NCBI GenBank assembly: GCA_023374045.1
Contig: CM041776.1
Span: 479,001,375 to 479,065,374 of the forward strand
Length of the DNA: 64,000 nt
Reading direction: 5' to 3'
Source of the DNA: Limonium bicolor
Taxonomy: Eukaryota > Streptophyta > Magnoliopsida > Caryophyllales > Plumbaginaceae
Shown here: positions 20,608 to 33,223 of the stretch, piece after piece
Numbering within the stretch: position 1 is the stretch's first letter
Layout: the number at the start of each line of letters is the position of its first letter
Made by a program: the position numbers and the translations under genes
Notes under the pieces: model-generated
The model's database searches: none
Told to the model about the DNA's origin: nothing
The model's input: the letters and a program-made list of their open reading frames with translations, nothing else

Positions 20608-20643
20608 AATCTACCCCCCTTAAAGAACTTCGTCCTCGAAGTT
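20608..20643 (-). promoter_or_regulatory. 3' polypurine tract with hairpin, E3 internal 1
   Basis: Minus strand GAACTTCG-AGGA-CGAAGTTC hairpin (20643-20624), then TTTAAGGGGGGTAGAT, then the LTR start TGAAATACCCC. Its position against the LTR is that of a plus-strand primer. Confidence 0.85.
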
Positions 20644-20719
20644 CACATTTCCCACACATCATTGGATTAGAAACACGGGAATATTTGTAAAATAAAACTT
20701 CCATAACCAAACATTAATT

Positions 20720-20975
20720 TACATCACACCCTCGGATTGACGGTCGGGCAACATATTCAATCCATACATAACAAACATACTCACATGATAACCTCGGACT
20801 CAATGGTCCGGGTATCTTAACAACATTGCACATACATAACAACCCCTTAGACTCTTGGGTCTGGGTAAATAACAACATTTGGACCCATAGGTCTTGATAA
20901 CATAACAGCCTTTAGACGCATAGGTATAGTAACACAACAACATTTAGACTCATAGGTCTTGATAACATACACTTT
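20720..20975. repeat. Short imperfect tandem repeats, E3 internal 1
   Basis: Units of roughly 40-50 bp built on GACTCATAGGTCTTGATAAC / GACTC..GGTC. Copies are at 30117-30375 and, inverted, at 42645-42865 in E4. Confidence 0.65.
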
Positions 20976-21928
20976 TGGAACTCAAAGTCAAATAATATTT
21001 ATTACAATACCACACAACAGTCTTAGCATGTATGGCAACCAAAAATATCTTTTACATTCGCTGTGATCCCGCGGAACCCGGTCGCGATGGACACCTTTCC
21101 GTCCCCGTTCCTTTGGGAGATCAAAACAATCACTTAAATTAAAATTTTTCCTTGTGAGGTTAAGTAAGAGAACTTAATTATGTAAAGTACCATCGACGTT
21201 TATAAATACCAATTCAAAATCCTTTTGAAAACACATACAACTCCAAGTCCAACTTATGCTCTTTGCTTCTTTTCTTAGCATGGTTATTTGTGACCACTTG
21301 TAGGGAGCTTCAAGAATCATCCAACCCTGATGTGATCAGCATCAGTGTCGAACTATCCTTCCACCCCAATTTGTGTTCGGCTTCCCTTGATCTCATGATA
21401 ATCAAGTTTCACCTCCTACTTCAATTTCAAGCATCAAGTAAGTCACTCATTTCCAATTCTCTATCTTTTTAATCATTCTAATCATGATCATAACATCTCC
21501 AAGGGATAGAACTTCGTCTATCAGTTATTTCCATTCACTTTTAATCAAGTTACCTAGGGAATCTAATTCTCACTAGGGTTCTATGTCGGTTCATACCTTT
21601 CATGAATCACTTATTATATATACATATATTTATCAAAATACAACAACAGTTTCACATTTATACACTGTTGGGGTTTTAGTTCCCGGGAGTTTCTCTACTC
21701 CCCACACTTGTACTATCTCCACACAATGTTAACGAATAAACATACTTATCACAATCACAATGGTATTTCGCATCTTCGAGTGCGCAATTAACACAATTAA
21801 ACCATGAATGAATGGCGTATGTTATATAACGCAGCACCAATCATCAAAACAAAACTATTTTGTGCTATGCACTACTAGGTCACATACACTAATACACTTG
21901 AACGGTAATACACACAAAGTGGTTTTGC

Positions 21929-21966
21929 GCTCTACCCCCCTTAAAAGGGATTACGCCCACGTAATC
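21929..21966 (-). promoter_or_regulatory. Internal polypurine tract with hairpin, E3 internal 1
   Basis: Minus strand GATTACG-TGGG-CGTAATC hairpin (21966-21949), then CCTTTTAAGGGGGGTAGAGC. It sits just after the relic pol stop. Confidence 0.7.
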
Positions 21967-24900
21967 AATCAGTGAACATTGGCTTAAAATGTTCTGCCGT
22001 CGTGAAGTGTTTAACTTCCACGGTTGTTAACAATGCATTCTTATTAGAGGAGCTTAACCATATTGGCGGTTTAGTTCTAAACCAAGAATTCTCATTGGAG
22101 TTTGCTTTAACTCTTAAACCGGTTTCGGTCCTGGCCTATGAGGCTTCTAGGAATTAATAATTAGCCATTCACTCATGTTCCATGCACATTCAACACTTGA
22201 ATCACTGGCTCACTAGTTTTGCTGTGAAACTCTAATAACTGTAGGGCTTAGTTTGCCCCATTCGTTATCTTACTGTATTATACATCCCCAATTATCACCT
22301 TATCTTGGTAATAACGGTTTCTCAACGATGCGTGGTATCTCTGACCGTGCGCAATTCGGTGAGTTATAAACTTTCTATCCACTTCCATAACAATCTACTG
22401 TGTATACTGTTATGTGTTTCACAATGATTGGCTTGTTTCTTCCGACTTGCTGTCGGTTGAGGTTGAGCTACTACCCAATGTGTAGTGCTCTCTCAGTTAT
22501 TTCCCACACTTGAGGTATATTCCATACCGATATCTAGTATTTCGTGTTACTGCAGTCACATGTTGCTAATCCTGCCTCCACATTTGGTTTTGTACAAGTA
22601 TTCTTTCACTGGTTAGACCTTGCATTTCCTATGCATCGGTCACTATGTCATTATAAGCCGCTTTCTATTTCCTCCACAATTAACATTTCCCGAATCCTAG
22701 CTATCTCACTCGATCATTACTGCACAAGTGCAATACCAAAACACTCAGTCATACAGAGTGCAGAGGCGTAAACTCTTGACAGTAAATCTCTTATGCGATT
22801 CGCAATGGAATTCACACTGTCTTTCACTGAGACTCTGATCTCGTAATACTGGCTACTGGCTTACTACCTAGTTATTTGCTACCACTTATCGGTTAACAAT
22901 ACTTATACAACGGTCGCTTGCTGCGCACCGTGCTCTTTCTCGTTGCATAACACTAACTTACATGGTATTTACTGTCACATTAACTTCCACACATATACTT
23001 ACATCATTCGTGTTATGGTTCGTCACTCATTTGGATGACTACTGAATGCTCCTTGAGCATTGATCACTCGAGTCACAAGCCGGCATTATTCAGCTCGGTG
23101 ATTCACTTTATACACACATGCTACTAAACTAACTGCTCTCAAATAATAATATCGTCCATCCTTAACATATTTCTTGAGCTTGGTTCAAAACTACCGCTCC
23201 AGCGGTTTCACAGTATCGAGAGGTGTCCCCACTCATAAAGCAGTGGTTCGTTCTCCGCTCTATTTACTCGTACAACACAAACTTTTGCAATCGATCAAAT
23301 TTACATATCACACCTTATTTGTGGCTTATAAGCCTTATTGCCTTGAGCTGCGCTCATTGTAGGCTGTCCACACACATGTACTCTCTGTACAACATTACAT
23401 GGTTTGGATGTCATATTGGGCTCCATGACAAGGTCGTTGCATCACGTTTCCTTTCATGGGATGCCCCTTAGGATTGTCAGTCCGTCTCCTGACAACTTAT
23501 GTCTAAACTGGGTGTTAGTTTCAACCCTTGTGTTTCTGTCACGTTATCCCGTTCAACTATCGTTGATCCATACATCCCTCAAGGATTGCTCCTGGGTGTT
23601 AATAAGTTATGCCATTACCTCTGGCTTGCACTTATTGGTGCGTCAAATAAACTACGCCGCTTTGCGTCTTAGCCGAGTTACTATCCTCTTATATGAAGGT
23701 CGATATCCCCTGGTAATCCAAGTGTTCATTCCGAGAGTTTCATCCCGTTCGTTGCACATTAACATGTCCATATCAGGCATATGCCTTACTATATATAGGC
23801 TGGGTCATCGTACCAGCTATTATGTTCATCCCTGAGGATCCTTAAGGCACATGCAATGCCTTTACATAACAGTCTGTGCACTTCGCACTTCCTGACTCTT
23901 AAACATTTCCTTGAATTGAATTCACTAATTCCTTAGTCTCGTTAACTTAACTGAGTTCCTTTACTTCAACCATTCTCGGTAATCCGTTGCTCTTGCTTGA
24001 CTTTTACTGCTGACCGTAGTATGGAGTCGACTACTTCCCGTGTTCCGGACTCTACTTGTATACATATGTGGGGTACCCTACTGATACATTAGTACTTACC
24101 CAACTAACCCATAAGTAGGTCTGTCAGGCCCAAAAGCTCCTATCGGAGTGCGGTTGTCCCACATTACAGTTGGTACACTCGTAGTGTTCGTCACACGCCT
24201 AGGTGAAGTATTCTGTTGTCAACTCCCTTATATTGTCCCGTGACAATATGCATTCCGTGCTTCCCGAACTTACTCGAGGGAAGGTTTATCCACTGCTGTA
24301 TCCTTATCAACTGTCCCTGGTTTTACTGGTTTGGTTGGAAGAAGGTTGAAAGAAGTACTGGTTTGAAAAAAAATCGGTTTTGAAAGAAAAGAGTTTGAAA
24401 TAAATCAAGCTTGAAAGAAAAATTTCATGGTTCACAACGTCTTCTTGCCTTAACCAAAATCTAGCTCCTTGCTGACTTTGACTGGTGTACCTCCAATTAT
24501 AGAGGTTAGGCTATCAAGCCCTTCCACGGTTATGATGATCCCACTTAACTTCGTGGTACTTTACCAAGTACTTTGTAGTTGTTAAAACTTTCCCGACAGC
24601 CCTGTTATAGCAGCACTTGCCATGGCAAGGGCGTCATGCTAACTGGCTTATCGGTTCAACATTTACCGGTTGCGGTATTGTTTTTATCTACACTGTCATC
24701 AGTGGCCTTGTTGGCCCTCACTTGATCTTACAGTCTAGACATTAAATCCTCTGGGTGACTTCTCACTATCTTCACGTGTTAATCATTAACTAGGGTGTCT
24801 CCCATCCTTAGAGTACCCTTTTACTTAGTATTGTATCTTCTTCGTAGCCCGTTCCACCCATTTTCGTGGTTACTGAGATCTGTCTCTTGTTTGGGTACTA

Positions 24901-25442
24901 CGTGTAGTTCCTTAGCGGTTGGTATACCGTGGGTGTATCATTTAAAACTGTGGTCCCATAGACACTCGTCTCGGGTTTCATTAATCCACTTCCTGCCTGT
25001 TGCACGGTTGGTGCGTTGCAAGCTGGTTGTACTCGACTGCTCAGCATGTCGACCCAGGTTGCCGGAAATTCCATTCTTCTATACACAAGATTCTTCATTC
25101 TTCGCTATTAAATACGGTTAACATTGTTCAGATGGAAACCGTCTCCGGGATTCCCACTTTTCGGGATCTACCGTATGACAGGTTCTCCGTACCTTTAGAG
25201 GTACTTAATAACAGCCAGATCGGGTATTCCCGAGTATGAGAGGACTTTCATCTCTCTGGCGTTGTTTCCCAAGTAAAAACAGGGATTGTGGAGGGCGGAA
25301 GGATATAGTAGGTTTCCAGTACACACCGGTAATTCCTAACTAGCGTATCTCTCACGCTATCACTCAACCCTTAACCCAAAGTACTTAAATCCCAACTCGG
25401 TACTTCCTAAGCTCGGTAATTCAGTCATCAGAGTGATACTTC

Positions 25443-25454
25443 GCTCTGATACCA
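25443..25454 (-). other. Primer-binding site, E3 internal 1 (tRNA-Met initiator)
   Basis: Minus strand TGGTATCAGAGC, five bases from LTR_B; lies in an imperfect hairpin spanning 25427-25450. Confidence 0.93.
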
Positions 25455-25847
25455 CTTTTTGTAACACCCCATCCAACAACAACACACTTAACAACAACCT
25501 GCAGCGGAAAACATACTTCATCACATTACTTAACTCGTTGGTATTACACGCCGTTAACCACCCACGTGGCTAACAAGGCTATTACATAAACATTGTACCG
25601 GACTGATGGACTAGATTCCCGAGCGACTACACATTACTGTCCCTTTCCAATGACAACAACAACAACATCCACCTTTCAACTGTACCGAGTATTCACAAAC
25701 TAATGCCGATGACAATTTCGGTCTTACTACACCTACTGTACATATATAATTTAAAAGATTACCCATGTACAAACGACTACCCTGTCCTACTCTCGAACGG
25801 CTTCCAGCTCCTTGTACCTGAAATAGGAAAAAGAAGATAAAAGGGTG

Positions 25848-25876
25848 GCCCCCCAGGGGCTCAGCACCTTTGCTGG
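25848..25876 (-). other. Double hairpin, LTR_B
   Basis: Same form as in LTR_A at 16448-16476. Confidence 0.65.
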
Positions 25877-27287
25877 TATGGTAATCCCGCAGCCCGCATG
25901 CTACGGGCCACGCACAAAACTAATTGTCGTTAGCATGCGGTTGATTATATTGAATCATGCATGTAAACGATCAACACACAGACATAAATCACCACGATGG
26001 CTCAACAAAACAGCCAACGCATCTATACTTAACAAATCACTCCTTGTTTCCTTAACCTAGGGGTTTCTCTCTGAGGGAGCTACTTCCTTAATAGACGTAC
26101 TTACCCATTAATCGGGGTTATCCTTAAACGCCTCTTACAATCAACTGGAATTCATATCCATGATCCACATACTACATCTAAAAATATCACACTCACATCG
26201 CAATAAGAATTGCAGCACAACAATAATACATAACATAGCGGGAACGGTTCCCTTTATGAACCGGCCCAAACATAGTCAGTTCACTTGTAGCCTAGAGAAT
26301 GTTGCCAGACTCATGATAAGCTCGTTACATAACTCGTAACCGTCTCGTTAAATGAACGGATAACTTAACACAAGGTGCCTCGGATATAGTGATCCAAGCA
26401 CACCAAACAAACATAAACATAGTATGCCCCTGTGCCCCGACGTGAGTCAGTAAAATAGCCTTGGTTAAGCTAAAGGGAAGGTTGGAAACCAAATTGGAAA
26501 ACAACCATAACAAACAAAGAGAATCGAACCGGTTATGACATCGACTCCCATACTCACACGCGTTGCCGGAACAGACCGGACTCCTCACTTCCCCCGTTAT
26601 CACTTGTTAGAAGTTCAACATTGAACTCAATAAACAATCACAAACATTGGGTTAAGTCTTGTTAGACACACACACAAGGGAAGAGAGAGTCATACATTCA
26701 CACACAAACATCACATGACTAACTCACGCATAGTCGTGGTTAGAATGTTCCTTGGGTCGGAACGTTATTACCGGATACCGTTCTCTTACGTTTACCTAAT
26801 AATGGTTAACTAGCCTTCCGTGCGCATTCGAGGTTATCGGTATCGGTACGCAACATACAACAACAATAACGACTGTAAACTCGTTTCATGAATTATCTTA
26901 TAACGTGGCAAACATACAGAAAAACACATTGGCATACAAGCCGGTGTAATCCGGTAGGACACAGGTTGCAAGAAAACCATACCTGTCACCGGAGTCCACT
27001 CTATCATGTCCACTTATGTTCCTCGAACCATTCTCGAACAACTGGTAATATTACATTTACTTTTATTAACATCGGGGTAACATGGTTATTTAAAGTCTAA
27101 TGCTCATAACTTATCCCCGTTAACTAGTTAAATAACTTCACATTTTAAACTTTTTTTACTATTACATTTTAATACAACTTTTCCCCCACTAAATTGTCAT
27201 TATAACTCACTTAACATGTCCTTAACAATCTTATAACATCATTACTTAATAACCCCCATCATCCTATAACCTTAAACAATGTTTTTG

Positions 27288-27630
27288 GTCCGACCGACCT
27301 TACCGACCGACCTTACACAAGGTCGGTCAATTCCAGAACATATTACCGTCAAAAATTCTACTCCGACCGACCTTGCAAGTTCGGTCCACAAGGCCGGTCT
27401 ATTCCCGAGAGTTTTTCCCCTTTGAAAACTCAGGCCCGACCGATCTTGGCAAGTTCGGTCCCAAGTTCGGTCGATTCCAGGGACTCAATTCGTACCCAAA
27501 ATACAAGCCCGACCAACCTTGCAAGTCCGGTCCCCAAGGTCGGTCCATTCCAGAAACTCTTCCCGGTAGTGTAAACTGAGCTCGACCGACCTTGCAGGTC
27601 CGGTCCCTAAGGTCGGTCGGCTCCAGACCT
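27288..27630. repeat. CGACCGACC/GGTCGGTC units, LTR_B
   Basis: As in LTR_A, with an extra CCGACCGACCTTA half-unit at the left edge (27290-27303). Confidence 0.8.
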
Positions 27631-30600
27631 TTGTTTCTAAATTCCCATTTGACTCCAAACTTCACCTCATGTATCCTAGTATGTTCTAACCTCATTTGGG
27701 CACACAAATACACTTTTGCCATGTACTAACTCCTTAAATCACACACCAAAACCATCTTATCATTCTACAAATTTCTTCCAAAATCCCTAGCACTTGGAAT
27801 GTTTCTCCCTAGGATTTCTAAGTGGTATTTCACCTATAATGACCACTATACCAAGGTGTTTCCTCTACACCTTAACATCATCTCCCAAGCATCTTTTCTT
27901 ACTAACTAAATTTCCTTGTTCACACTTAGCCTTCACAAGGCATTATTTTTCCTTTGATCACCAAAACTTGCACAAGACTTAGCATTTCATACAACATAAC
28001 TTTGGTGTGTTTACAACACCATTTGATTTCTAAATCTTCCAAGACTATGCCCAAGGCATCATAACACTTAAGAACACCCTATTTCACTTGTTTCACCATC
28101 TTAACACTTAACAAATTCCTAATACTTCCTAGTTCACTAAAACTCATTTAAGCACTTAGAACTTCTTGTACATTATCCAAATTTTGCCATGGGTTCTCCT
28201 AGCATATTGTCATACCAAAACACATTGTTTTTCGCCATTAAACATTCAATAACACCTAAATCCATCAAGAACCTTCTCACACCCAAAACTTCACCAAATT
28301 ACACTACACCACAATATAGTGCATAATCAAATTGCTTGGCACTTAGGCCCTTAAATAACATGGCTCTTTGGCCCTTAAATTGCATAACCTTAAACACTGA
28401 ATTTCCCACATATATATTGCCTTTGACCTGCAAATACACTCAACAATACATACGCCCTTAACAAACTCCTTGAGAGCATTTTACTAGCTCATTTGCCATT
28501 GGCTCCTTAGGTATTTTATTAAGCAAATCAAGCTCATTTTTCCTAGGCATTTAAACTACATTGAGATATTTTGTTTACCTCTTTTCTTCAAGATTTTTAC
28601 TTGAACACTCTTGTTCTTCCTTGTTTGGAAATCGGCAAGAGTACTTGGCTACTTGTCAATGCTCTAATCAATACACAAGTAAAACCAATGAGCATTCAAG
28701 CTTCATGCTTAAACTCATTTACAAACCCTAGGTTATATATATTGTCTTTACACATTAGGATAGTTGTTTTACCTTGGAATAAAAGAGAGCTTGAACAAGC
28801 ATCAAGAGAGGACTCCTCGTTGTCCCTTAAAGATTGAAATGGAGCTATGGAAAACAAGAGGAGACACCATTAATGGTGAATTTTCGGACATGTAATAAAA
28901 ATGAAGGAAATGTTGTTTTCTTTGGTTTCTCTTTAACTTGAAGCAAAGGTGATCAACAAGGCATAAAAATATAGACTCAAGCTCCTTCCATGGAAGTTAT
29001 CCTTGACACCGAAATGGTGGTTTGAAGATTTGAAAGGAGGAAAATGAAGAGCTTGCTCCAACTAGAAGAATGGTGGTCTTGAAATTGGATTTGGACCATG
29101 GAGCTAGATGATACAAGTATTCAAGGATGGAGATGATATGTTTTTGCTGTAGCAAAATGATTTCAAGAAGGCAGGATGAAGAAGGCTACGGTGGTGAGTG
29201 AAGGAAATAAGAGAATGAGGTGAGAGAATACTCTTGTTTAGATATTTATGTAATAAAGTAGAATAGTACTTTACTTTATGTCTTCCTTTCTTTAATTGAT
29301 TTGCAAATGGTGGTGACTCACCTTACAAAAACTGGCCCCCTTATATTACTTAGGGGTGTTTTGGTCTTTGGTGACCAATTAACTTACTTATATTGACTTA
29401 TGTCATAAACTAGCATATTTTAGTTACTATTCACAAAAACAAGGCACATACCTGTGAAATTTTCGATTTCCCATTGATTTAGACTTCCAAATGTGATACT
29501 AAGTAGTACACATGTTAATTAAAGAGTAATGATGGACATTTAGCCATTCAAAACTCATTTACAAGACAATTTCATTTTGTATTTTTACTTGTTTTCAAGC
29601 TTGGTTTTCTTTAGTAACTGATTTAATATGTTCATTAACATATTTATAAGGTATAGGTATGACCTTTAGGTCTTATACAAATTTATCCCAAGCTTAGAGC
29701 ATATTTTTGCCCATATTAAAGGTATTTATTTGTGTTTTATTTGGTTTAATTGTCTACCAAGGTTCCTAAGGACTTAATTAGCCTTATTAAATCATAATTG
29801 AATATTATTTAGTCTTGGTAGGTTCTTTGGGTCCCAACCAAGTTCACTCCAAGCTTAGAGCATGTTTTTGCTCGAGCTGTGTCTTAGTGCTTTATTGTGT
29901 TTTTACTACGGTTTAAATTGTTCACTGATGTTTCTAAGGCAGTTTTTAGCCTTTAGATACCATATTTTAATGTTTAAACAACATATCAAGGTTGGGGTAT
30001 TTAAATCTACCCCCCTTAAAAGTACTTCGTCCTCGGAGTTCACATTTCCCACACATCATTGGATTAGAACACGGGAATTATTTGTAATAAAAACTTCCAT
30101 AACCAAACATACTTTACATCACACCCTCGGACTTGACGGTCCGGGCAACATATTCACATCCATACATAACATAACATACTCACATGATAACCTCGGACTC
30201 AATGGTCCGGGTATCTTAACAACATTTGCACATACATAACAACCCTTAGACTCTTGGGTCTGGGTAACATAACAACATTTAGACCCATAGGTCTTGATAA
30301 CATAACAGCCTTTAGACACATAGGTATATGTAACACAACAACATTTAGACTCATAGGTCTTGATAACATACACTTTTGGAACTCAAAGTCAAAATAATAT
30401 TTATTACACATACCACACAACATGTCTTAGCATGTATGGCAACCAAAAATATCTTTTACATTCGCTGTGATCCCGCGGAACCCGTCGCGATGGACACCTT
30501 CCGTCCCCGTTCCTTTGGGAGATCAAAACAATCACTTAAATTTAAAATTTTTCCTTGTGAGGTTAAGTAAGAGAACTTTAATTATGTAAAGTATCCATCG

Positions 30601-31338
30601 ACGTTTATAAATACCAATTCAAAATCCTTTTGAAAACACATACAACTCCAAGTCCAACTTATGCTCTTTGCTTCTTTTCTTAGCGTGGTTATTTGCGACC
30701 ACTTATAGGGAGCTTCAAGAATCATCCAACCCTGATGTGATCAGCATCGGTGTCGAACTATCCTTCCACCCCAATTTGTGTTCGGCTTCCCTTGATCTCA
30801 TGATAATCAAGTTTCACCTCCCACTTCAATTTCAAGCATCAAGTAAGTCACTCATTTCCAATTCTCTATCTTTTAATCATTCTAATCATGATCATAACAT
30901 CTCCAAGGGATAGAACTTCGTCTATCAGTTATTTCCATTCACTTTTAATCAAGTTACCTAGGGAATCTAATTCTCACTAGGTTCTATGTCGGTTTCATAC
31001 CCTTTCATGAATCACTATATTACATATATACATATACTTTATCAAAATACAACACACAGTTTCACATTTATACGCTGTCGGGGTTTTAGTTCCCCGGGAG
31101 TTTCTCTACTCCCCACTTGTACTATCTCACACAACTGTTAACGAATAAACATACTTATCACAATCACAATGGTATTTCGCATCTTCTGTGCGCAATTACC
31201 ACAATTAAACCATGAATGAATGCGTATGTTTATATAACGCACGCACCAATCATCAAAACAAACTATTTTGTGCTATGCACACTATAGGTCACATACACTA
31301 CGTACACTTGTACGGTAATACACACTAAGGTTTTTTCC

Positions 31339-31376
31339 GCTCTACCCCCCTTAAAAGGGATTACGCCCACGTAATC
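31339..31376 (-). promoter_or_regulatory. Internal polypurine tract with hairpin, E3 internal 2
   Basis: Same GATTACG/CGTAATC hairpin and AAGGGGGGTAGAGC tract as at 21929-21966. Confidence 0.7.
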
Positions 31377-32421
31377 AATCAGTGAGCATTGGCTTAAAAT
31401 GTTCTGCAGTCGTGAAGTGTTTTAACTTCCACGCGGTCTGTTATACAATGCATTCTGATTAGAGGATCTTAACCATATTGGCGGTTTAGTTCCTAAACCA
31501 AGAATTCTCATTGGAGTTTGCTTTAACTCTTAACCGGTTTCGGTCCTGGCCTGTGAGGCTTCTAGGCATTAATAATTAGCCATTCACTCTCATGTTCACC
31601 ATGCACATTCAACACTTGAATCACTGGCTCACTAGTTTCTGCTGTGAAACTCTAATAACTGTAGGGCTTAGTTTGCCCCATTCGTTATTCTTACTGTATT
31701 GTACATCCCCAATTATCTCTCTTTATCTTGGTAATAACGGTTTCTCAACCGATGCGTGGTATCTCTGACCGTGCGCGAATTCGGTGAGTTATAAACTTTC
31801 TATCCACTTCCATAACAATCTACTGTGTATACTGTTATGTGTTTCACAATGATTGGCTTTTTTCTTCCGACTTGCTGCCGGTTGAGGTTGAGCTACTACC
31901 CAATGTGTAGTGCTCTCTCAGTTATTTCCCACACTTGAGGTATATTCCATACCGATATCTAGTATTCCGTGTTACTGCAGTCACTTGTTGCTAATCCTGC
32001 CTCCACATTTGGTTTTGTACAAGTATTCTTTCACTGGTTCGACCTTGCATTTCCTATGCATCGGTCACTATGTCGTTATAAGCCGCTTTCTATTTCCTCC
32101 ACAATTAACATTTCCCGAATCCTAGCTATCTCACTCGATCATTACTGCACAAGTGCAATACCAAAACACTCAGTCATACAGAGTGCAGAGGCGTAAACTC
32201 TTGACGGTAAATCTCTTATGCGATTCGCAATGGAATTCACACTGTTTTTCACTGAGACTCTGATCTCGTAATACTGGCTACTGGCTTACTACCTAGTTAA
32301 TTGCTACCACTTATCGGTTAACAATACTTATACAACGGTCACTTGCTGCGCACCGTGCTTTCTCGTTGCATAACACTAACTTACATGGTATTTACTGTCA
32401 CATTAACTTCCACACATATAC

Positions 32422-32426
32422 TTACA
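32422..32426. repeat. Left target site duplication of E4 (TTACA)
   Basis: Matches 47624-47628; the uninterrupted site is preserved in E3 internal 1 near 23005. Confidence 0.92.
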
Positions 32427-32858
32427 TGAAATACCCCAAACCTTGGTATGTTGTGTAAATGTTAAACTATGGTATTTAAAGGCTAAAAAGTGCCTTAGAA
32501 CATAAATGAACCATTTAAACCATGGTAAACACAATAAAACAACACTAAGACACGGTTTGAGCAAAAACATGCTCTAAGCTTGGAGTGAACTTGGCTAGGA
32601 CCCAAAGAGCCTACCAAGACTTGATAATATTTAATTATGACTTATAAGGCTAATTAAGTCCTTAGGAAACTTTGGTAGACAATGAAACCAAACAAAACAC
32701 AAATAAATACCTTAAGGTCAATATGGGCTAAAATGTGCTCTAAGCTTGGGATAAATGTGTATAAGACCTAATGGTCATACCTATGCCTTATTTATATGTT
32801 AATGAACATATTAAATCAATTACTAAAGAAAACCAAGCTTGAAAACAAGTTAAAACGC

Positions 32859-32892
32859 AAAATGTGCTTTAAGGAGTCTTAAAGCACGTTTT
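32859..32892. repeat. U3 hairpin, LTR_D
   Basis: 15-bp arms with one G-T pair and loop GAGT; the counterpart in LTR_E is at 43412-43445. Confidence 0.8.
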
Positions 32893-33207
32893 TGAAAAAT
32901 TGTCTTGTAAATGAGTTTTGAATGGCTAAATGTCCATCATTACTCTTTAATTAACATGTGTACTATATAGCACATTTGGAAGTCTATATCAATGGGAAAT
33001 CAAAAATTTCACTTCTATGTGCCTTGTTTTAGTGAATAGTGATTTTAATAAGCTAGTTTGTAACATATGTTGTTATAAGTTGTTTAATTGGTCAACAAAG
33101 GCCAAATATATGTTATATAATGAAGGGGCCACGGTTTTGGGTGTGTGAGTCATCACACTTGGCTAGCAAATAAAGAAAAGAAGAAAGAATAAAAGAGAAA
33201 AGTTACT

Positions 33208-33223
33208 TTATAACATAAATATC
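33208..33223 (+). promoter_or_regulatory. Candidate LTR core promoter, LTR_D
   Basis: TATAACATAAATATCT followed by a pyrimidine-rich CTCTCTCACCTCATTCTC stretch. Similar sequence occurs on the minus strand of E3 LTRs (about 19820-19845), suggesting the transcription start lies about 0.8 kb into the LTR. The start is inferred. Confidence 0.4.

Larger units (their letters stand above)
20608..25459 (-). other. E3 internal region 1: degenerate, non-coding
   Basis: 4.85 kb without recognisable retroelement enzymes. From the right: primer site (25443-25454), a short minus-strand ORF at 24898-25098 (begins MKNLVYRRMEFPATW; its first part recurs in E4, function unknown), then a long stretch without a convincing frame. 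Near 21975 a trace of a pol end remains (minus strand ...FTD-stop, as in E1), followed by a second hairpin-polypurine module (21929-21966), about 1.3 kb of AT-rich sequence with short tandem repeats, and the 3' polypurine tract. It is best read as a deletion derivative of a Tekay-like element. Confidence 0.7.
25460..30004 (-). repeat. E3 LTR_B (middle LTR, 4545 bp)
   Basis: Serves as 5' LTR of internal 1 and 3' LTR of internal 2. The right terminus reads TTTAA instead of TTTCA, a substitution in the terminal CA. It lacks about 35 bp in U3 that in all other copies form the 15-bp-arm hairpin (deletion at about 29572). The double hairpin (25848-25876) and palindromic units (27288-27630) are kept. 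No gene was found. Confidence 0.93.
30005..32426 (-). other. E3 internal region 2, left part (before E4)
   Basis: Collinear with 20608-23000 of internal 1 at a few percent divergence. It contains the 3' polypurine tract and a weaker hairpin (30005-30042), tandem repeats (30117-30375), the internal hairpin-polypurine module (31339-31376) and no credible gene. It is cut by E4 after the TTACA at 32422-32426. Confidence 0.85.

Noticed and set aside
23404..23835. 143-codon plus-strand ORF in E3 internal 1
   Set aside because: It is antisense to the element, is broken in the second copy (about 56469-56675) and shows no recognisable domain.
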